A stretch of 64,000 nucleotides of DNA, from contig JAOXRT010000188.1 of assembly GCA_025800365.1 (NCBI GenBank), positions 62,001 through 126,000 on the forward strand. Direction: 5' to 3'. The position numbers and the translations under genes were made by a program. Below the pieces are notes generated by a model, which worked only from the letters and a program-made list of their open reading frames with translations, was not told where the DNA came from and did no database searches. The DNA comes from Cellvibrionaceae bacterium. GTDB lineage: Bacteria; Pseudomonadota; Gammaproteobacteria; Pseudomonadales; Cellvibrionaceae. Positions 61,225 through 64,000 of this stretch are shown in pieces; the stretch's first letter is position 1; the number at the start of each line of letters is the position of its first letter.

Positions 61225-62805
61225 TTATCCGGTAATAGATTTTGCGACCAAATAACCTGAGCCGCCACCAAGTCCAGGCCCTGGGTGTGTGGAGGCTCCA
61301 ATGTGATAAACATTGCTTACTGGCGTTTGGTGGTTTTTAAGGGCTTTTAATGGGCGCCAAAACAAAAACTGATCCAAGCTGCAGACGCCAGAATAGGCAT
61401 CGCCGTGCAACAAATTAATATTGGCGTTTTCCAAATCTTTCGGTGAGTAAACCACACGTTTTAGTGAGGCACCTTTCAGGTTAAGAATATTTTCACTAAG
61501 CTGTTCAATCACTCGATCAGCGTAGGCTTCTCGTATATCTTCGTTCCATTGTCCATCAGCAGGACACTCAATTTCGGCTCGAACATCACCTTTGATAAGT
61601 TGAGGAATTTCCTGCAATTGAATCCATAATATCCACTTGCCATCTGGAGCTCGGCTCTGATCAAGAGCTACCGGTTGGCACACGACAATGGTGGCTTTAT
61701 CAGGTAGTAATCCACAGTCGGCCTCGGTGACGGCTTTAGATACTGCATCGAGGCCCGGGGTGACGTGAAGCATAACCACATCTTTCATTTTGGGATCTTG
61801 CCATTGGGCAGGTTCATCCATGGCGATGTGGATCATCATCATGCCGCGACCGTAGCGGTAGTCTTTTGCCTGTTGCTTTACTTCAGCAGGGATGCTGGCT
61901 TGGGGTAAGAGCTGACCGTATAAAGCGGTGGGTGTCACATTGGCGATGACGCCTTTGTTGGCAGCAAAGCGTGTCCCATCCTTGCTCAGTACCGCAGTGG
62001 CTTTATTGTTTTCAACGATAATTTCGTTGATATCTTGTTGTGCAATAAGCTTGCCGCCATTCTCTTCGATGAGTGCTTTGTAGGCTTCAACAATACCTTG
62101 GTTGCCCCCCTTTACGACGGGGTTTCCGGTTTGTTCAATACTAAAGGCCATCACTTGGTTCATTAAGCCAGAAAACGAAGATTCTGGACCTAGGCCTGCA
62201 TGTAACACCCATGGTGCTAGCATTGCACGTGAAACGGGGGATTTGAAATCACGTTCTAACCAGCTGCGGGTATTGGCCATAGCATCAGCTGCAAAATTTA
62301 GAATGCCTTGCAGTCCAAGTTTCCAAGCATATTTTAGTAACAGTTTTACCGTTGCAAAGCTCCATAGCGAAGAGCCCAGTAAGCCAAAAACCAATTCGGC
62401 TTTCTGCTCTAAGTCTTGCATGGCGGCTTGGTAGCGATCACCGTCGCCAGGGCTAAGCTGATTCATGGCGTCGATGTTCTTTTGGCGGTCACGCTGCAGT
62501 ACTAAGCTGTCCCCATTGGGAAGCACGACGCCGGTAGGGCTGTCGTTATTGCAATACTCTAGTCCTAGGCGATGTAAGTCTTCACCTAGCTCTGCATAGG
62601 CTGGTGAAGAAACCACTAATGGATGTACCGCTGAAAACACTTCGTGTTTAAAACCTGGCAGGCTTATTTCTTCGGTTTTAATACAGCCACCAAAATGATC
62701 GTTTCGCTCTAGCACAGTTACAGAATGCCCAGCTTTGGCCAGCAGTGCTGCGCAAACTAATGAATTCATGCCGCTGCCAATGATGATGTAGTCACTGCTG
62801 TGCAT
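61225..62805 (-). CDS. Phytoene-desaturase-like FAD-dependent oxidoreductase
   Basis: A 526-residue flavoprotein of the CrtI/phytoene desaturase and PYROXD2-like group: dinucleotide-binding IIIGSGMNSLVCAALLAKAG, ERNDHFGGCIKTEE, and a C-terminal GGGSGYLVAKS for the flavin. The open frame begins at 62838, but the ATG at 62805 has GAGGAA at the right spacing and matches the family start. Substrate is not clear: no other carotenoid gene is near, so it may act on another isoprenoid or lipid. It ends beside the shared terminator. Confidence 0.86.
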   Translation of the reverse strand: MHSSDYIIIGSGMNSLVCAALLAKAGHSVTVLERNDHFGGCIKTEEISLPGFKHEVFSAVHPLVVSSPAYAELGEDLHRLGLEYCNNDSPTGVVLPNGDSLVLQRDRQKNIDAMNQLSPGDGDRYQAAMQDLEQKAELVFGLLGSSLWSFATVKLLLKYAWKLGLQGILNFAADAMANTRSWLERDFKSPVSRAMLAPWVLHAGLGPESSFSGLMNQVMAFSIEQTGNPVVKGGNQGIVEAYKALIEENGGKLIAQQDINEIIVENNKATAVLSKDGTRFAANKGVIANVTPTALYGQLLPQASIPAEVKQQAKDYRYGRGMMMIHIAMDEPAQWQDPKMKDVVMLHVTPGLDAVSKAVTEADCGLLPDKATIVVCQPVALDQSRAPDGKWILWIQLQEIPQLIKGDVRAEIECPADGQWNEDIREAYADRVIEQLSENILNLKGASLKRVVYSPKDLENANINLLHGDAYSGVCSLDQFLFWRPLKALKNHQTPVSNVYHIGASTHPGPGLGGGSGYLVAKSITG

Positions 62806-63039
62806 AGAAGGTTCCTCACTCGATGTTGTTATTTTCACTGCGCTAACATAACCCGACTCCAGCGTTCAAAGAACCGATATCTAGCTGTGATTAGGGATTT
62901 ATGCGCGGCTTGTACAGGTGCTGCGTAAGCCGCATAGTTTTCGCGCTCGGCGACACGTTAAATAAAAATAAGCGTGGAAATAAGCGCGGTGGAAGAGAGT
63001 GTATAAGCGCTTCTTAGCCGTAACATAGAGGATAAAGTG

Positions 63040-64000
63040 ATGAGAAAAATAACGATTATTGGCGCTGGTCAAAGCGGCTTGCAGTTGGGTATTGGTTTGC
63101 TGAAGCATGGCTATGAGGTGAAGCTTGTCACCAATAAGACAGCGGAAGAAGTTGCTGCTGGTCGAGTGCTTTCCAGTCAGTGCATGTTCGATATGGCCTT
63201 ACAAAATGAGCGCGATCTCGGCTTGAATTTCTTTGACGATGATTGTCCTTGGGTTGATGGTATTGGTTTTAAAATTAAAGATACCCCTATCGCTTGGCAG
63301 CATCGTTTAGATAAACCAGCCCAATCGGTAGATCAGCGCGTAAAAATGCCAGTATGGATGAAAACCTTCACAGATCGTGGCGGTGAGCTAGTGATTGATG
63401 AAGTAGATGTGGCTGATTTAGATCGCTTATCTGCTGAGTGTGATTTGTTGCTGGTTGCTTCTGGTAAAGGTGATATCGGTAAGATGTTTGAGCGTGATGC
63501 CGTGCGTTCATCTTTCGATAAACCTATGCGTGCCTTAGGTTTGACCTACGTAAAAGGCATGAAAGCACGTGAAGATTTCTCGGCGGTAGACTTTAATCTT
63601 ATTCCTGGAGTAGGTGAGTATTTTACCTTTCCTGCGCTAACCACCAGTGGCCCTTGCGATATTATGGTGTTTGAAGGTGTTCCAGGTGGCCCTATGGATT
63701 GCTGGAAGGGTGTAGACTCACCTGACCAACACTTGCAGGTGAGCAAGGATATTATCGAGGAGTTTGTTCCGCAAGATATGGAGCGCATTAAGGATATCGA
63801 ACTAACTGATGATAACGGTATTCTGGCCGGGCGCTTTCCTCCTACCATTCGTAATCCAATTGGTCGTTTGCCTTCCGGCCGAATTGCCTATGGCATTGCT
63901 GATACAGTTTGTTTGAACGACCCTATTACCGGGCAAGGTTCGAATAATGCGAGCAAATGTGTCGCCGTTCACCTAGCCAGTATTTTGGCCAATGCTGATC
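63040..64000 (+). CDS. Styrene/indole monooxygenase-like FAD protein, StyA-type, cut by window end
   Basis: A class E flavoprotein monooxygenase fragment (320 residues of about 400). The FAD site IGAGQSGLQLGIGLLKHG is at residues 6-23, followed by VLSSQCMFDMALQNERDLGLNFF and, near the end, IADTVCLNDPITGQGSNNASK, all as in StyA-type enzymes. Such enzymes epoxidise styrene or oxidise indole with FADH2 from a separate reductase; the C1-like flavin reductase at 55990 could serve. ATG 63040 has AGAGG upstream. It runs off the right edge without a stop. Confidence 0.85.
   Translation, partial: MRKITIIGAGQSGLQLGIGLLKHGYEVKLVTNKTAEEVAAGRVLSSQCMFDMALQNERDLGLNFFDDDCPWVDGIGFKIKDTPIAWQHRLDKPAQSVDQRVKMPVWMKTFTDRGGELVIDEVDVADLDRLSAECDLLLVASGKGDIGKMFERDAVRSSFDKPMRALGLTYVKGMKAREDFSAVDFNLIPGVGEYFTFPALTTSGPCDIMVFEGVPGGPMDCWKGVDSPDQHLQVSKDIIEEFVPQDMERIKDIELTDDNGILAGRFPPTIRNPIGRLPSGRIAYGIADTVCLNDPITGQGSNNASKCVAVHLASILANAD

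Noticed and set aside
1..64000. CRISPR arrays, tRNA or rRNA genes, prophage or intact insertion sequences
   Set aside because: No direct-repeat/spacer series, cloverleaf or rRNA-like sequence, integrase or transposase was seen on reading both strands; only short repeat relics are present.

Overview
The window looks like chromosomal DNA of a marine, heterotrophic gammaproteobacterium, probably near the Cellvibrionales/Spongiibacteraceae. This is an inference from the gene families (TonB receptor, CrbS/CrbR acetate switch, DUF1820, DUF4212 symporter, aroyl-CoA monooxygenase) and from the miaB-phoH(ybeZ)-ybeY-corC order. No rRNA, tRNA, CRISPR array, prophage or intact insertion sequence is visible. 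Genes are densely packed on both strands.

Layout. (1) 0-9.5 kb: panB, a LysR regulator, a beta-lactamase-fold hydrolase, an FMN 2-hydroxyacid dehydrogenase, a marR-emrA-emrB type efflux operon with a palindromic operator, and an enoyl-CoA hydratase. (2) 9.5-15.3 kb: housekeeping genes DUF3820, corC, ybeY, phoH, miaB, DUF1820 and an esterase. (3) 15.8-30.4 kb: an acetate/carboxylate-use locus. It holds a symporter-histidine kinase hybrid (CrbS-like), a double-receiver protein, a LuxR-type regulator (CrbR-like), acs, a DcaP-like porin, a DUF4212 + SSS symporter, a DUF294/CBS protein and a DEDDh exonuclease. A recurring inverted repeat (TMGAC-N4-GTCKA) lies upstream of crbS, between acs and the porin gene, and upstream of the symporter, and is the best candidate for the CrbR operator. 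The crbS leader also carries three clustered DnaA boxes. (4) 30.5-33.0 kb: YccF and a DNA-alkylation repair pair (Ada/AraC/AlkA fusion and Ogt). (5) 33.1-42.8 kb: a periplasmic-propeller histidine kinase, a TetR-OYE operon with a palindromic operator and an orphan terminator, an Lrp regulator divergent from an SDR, a small XRE membrane protein, a pentapeptide/K+-channel protein, and VanZ. (6) 42.3-45.4 kb: a MarR regulator divergent from a bifunctional salicylyl-CoA 5-hydroxylase/OYE fusion, with a 22-bp palindrome between them. (7) 45.4-53.1 kb: a compact surface-polysaccharide operon (ELM1-like protein, two GT4 transferases, O-antigen ligase, GT9, UDP-sugar 6-dehydrogenase). (8) 53.2-64 kb: an accessory catabolic-looking region with a TonB receptor, a flavin reductase carrying a MarR-like domain, an SDR, a secreted beta-propeller protein, an AraC regulator, a GIN-domain lipoprotein, a phytoene-desaturase-like oxidoreductase and a styrene-monooxygenase-like flavoprotein cut by the window end. 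The palindrome TTACATGTAA precedes both the TonB receptor and the AraC gene.

The strongest new observations are regulatory: the CrbR-like motif set, the DnaA-box triplet in front of crbS, the shared TTACATGTAA boxes, the TetR operator paired with an orphan terminator, and two long-stem inverted repeats in tandem before the symporter operon. All are read by eye and need motif scans and homology searches.
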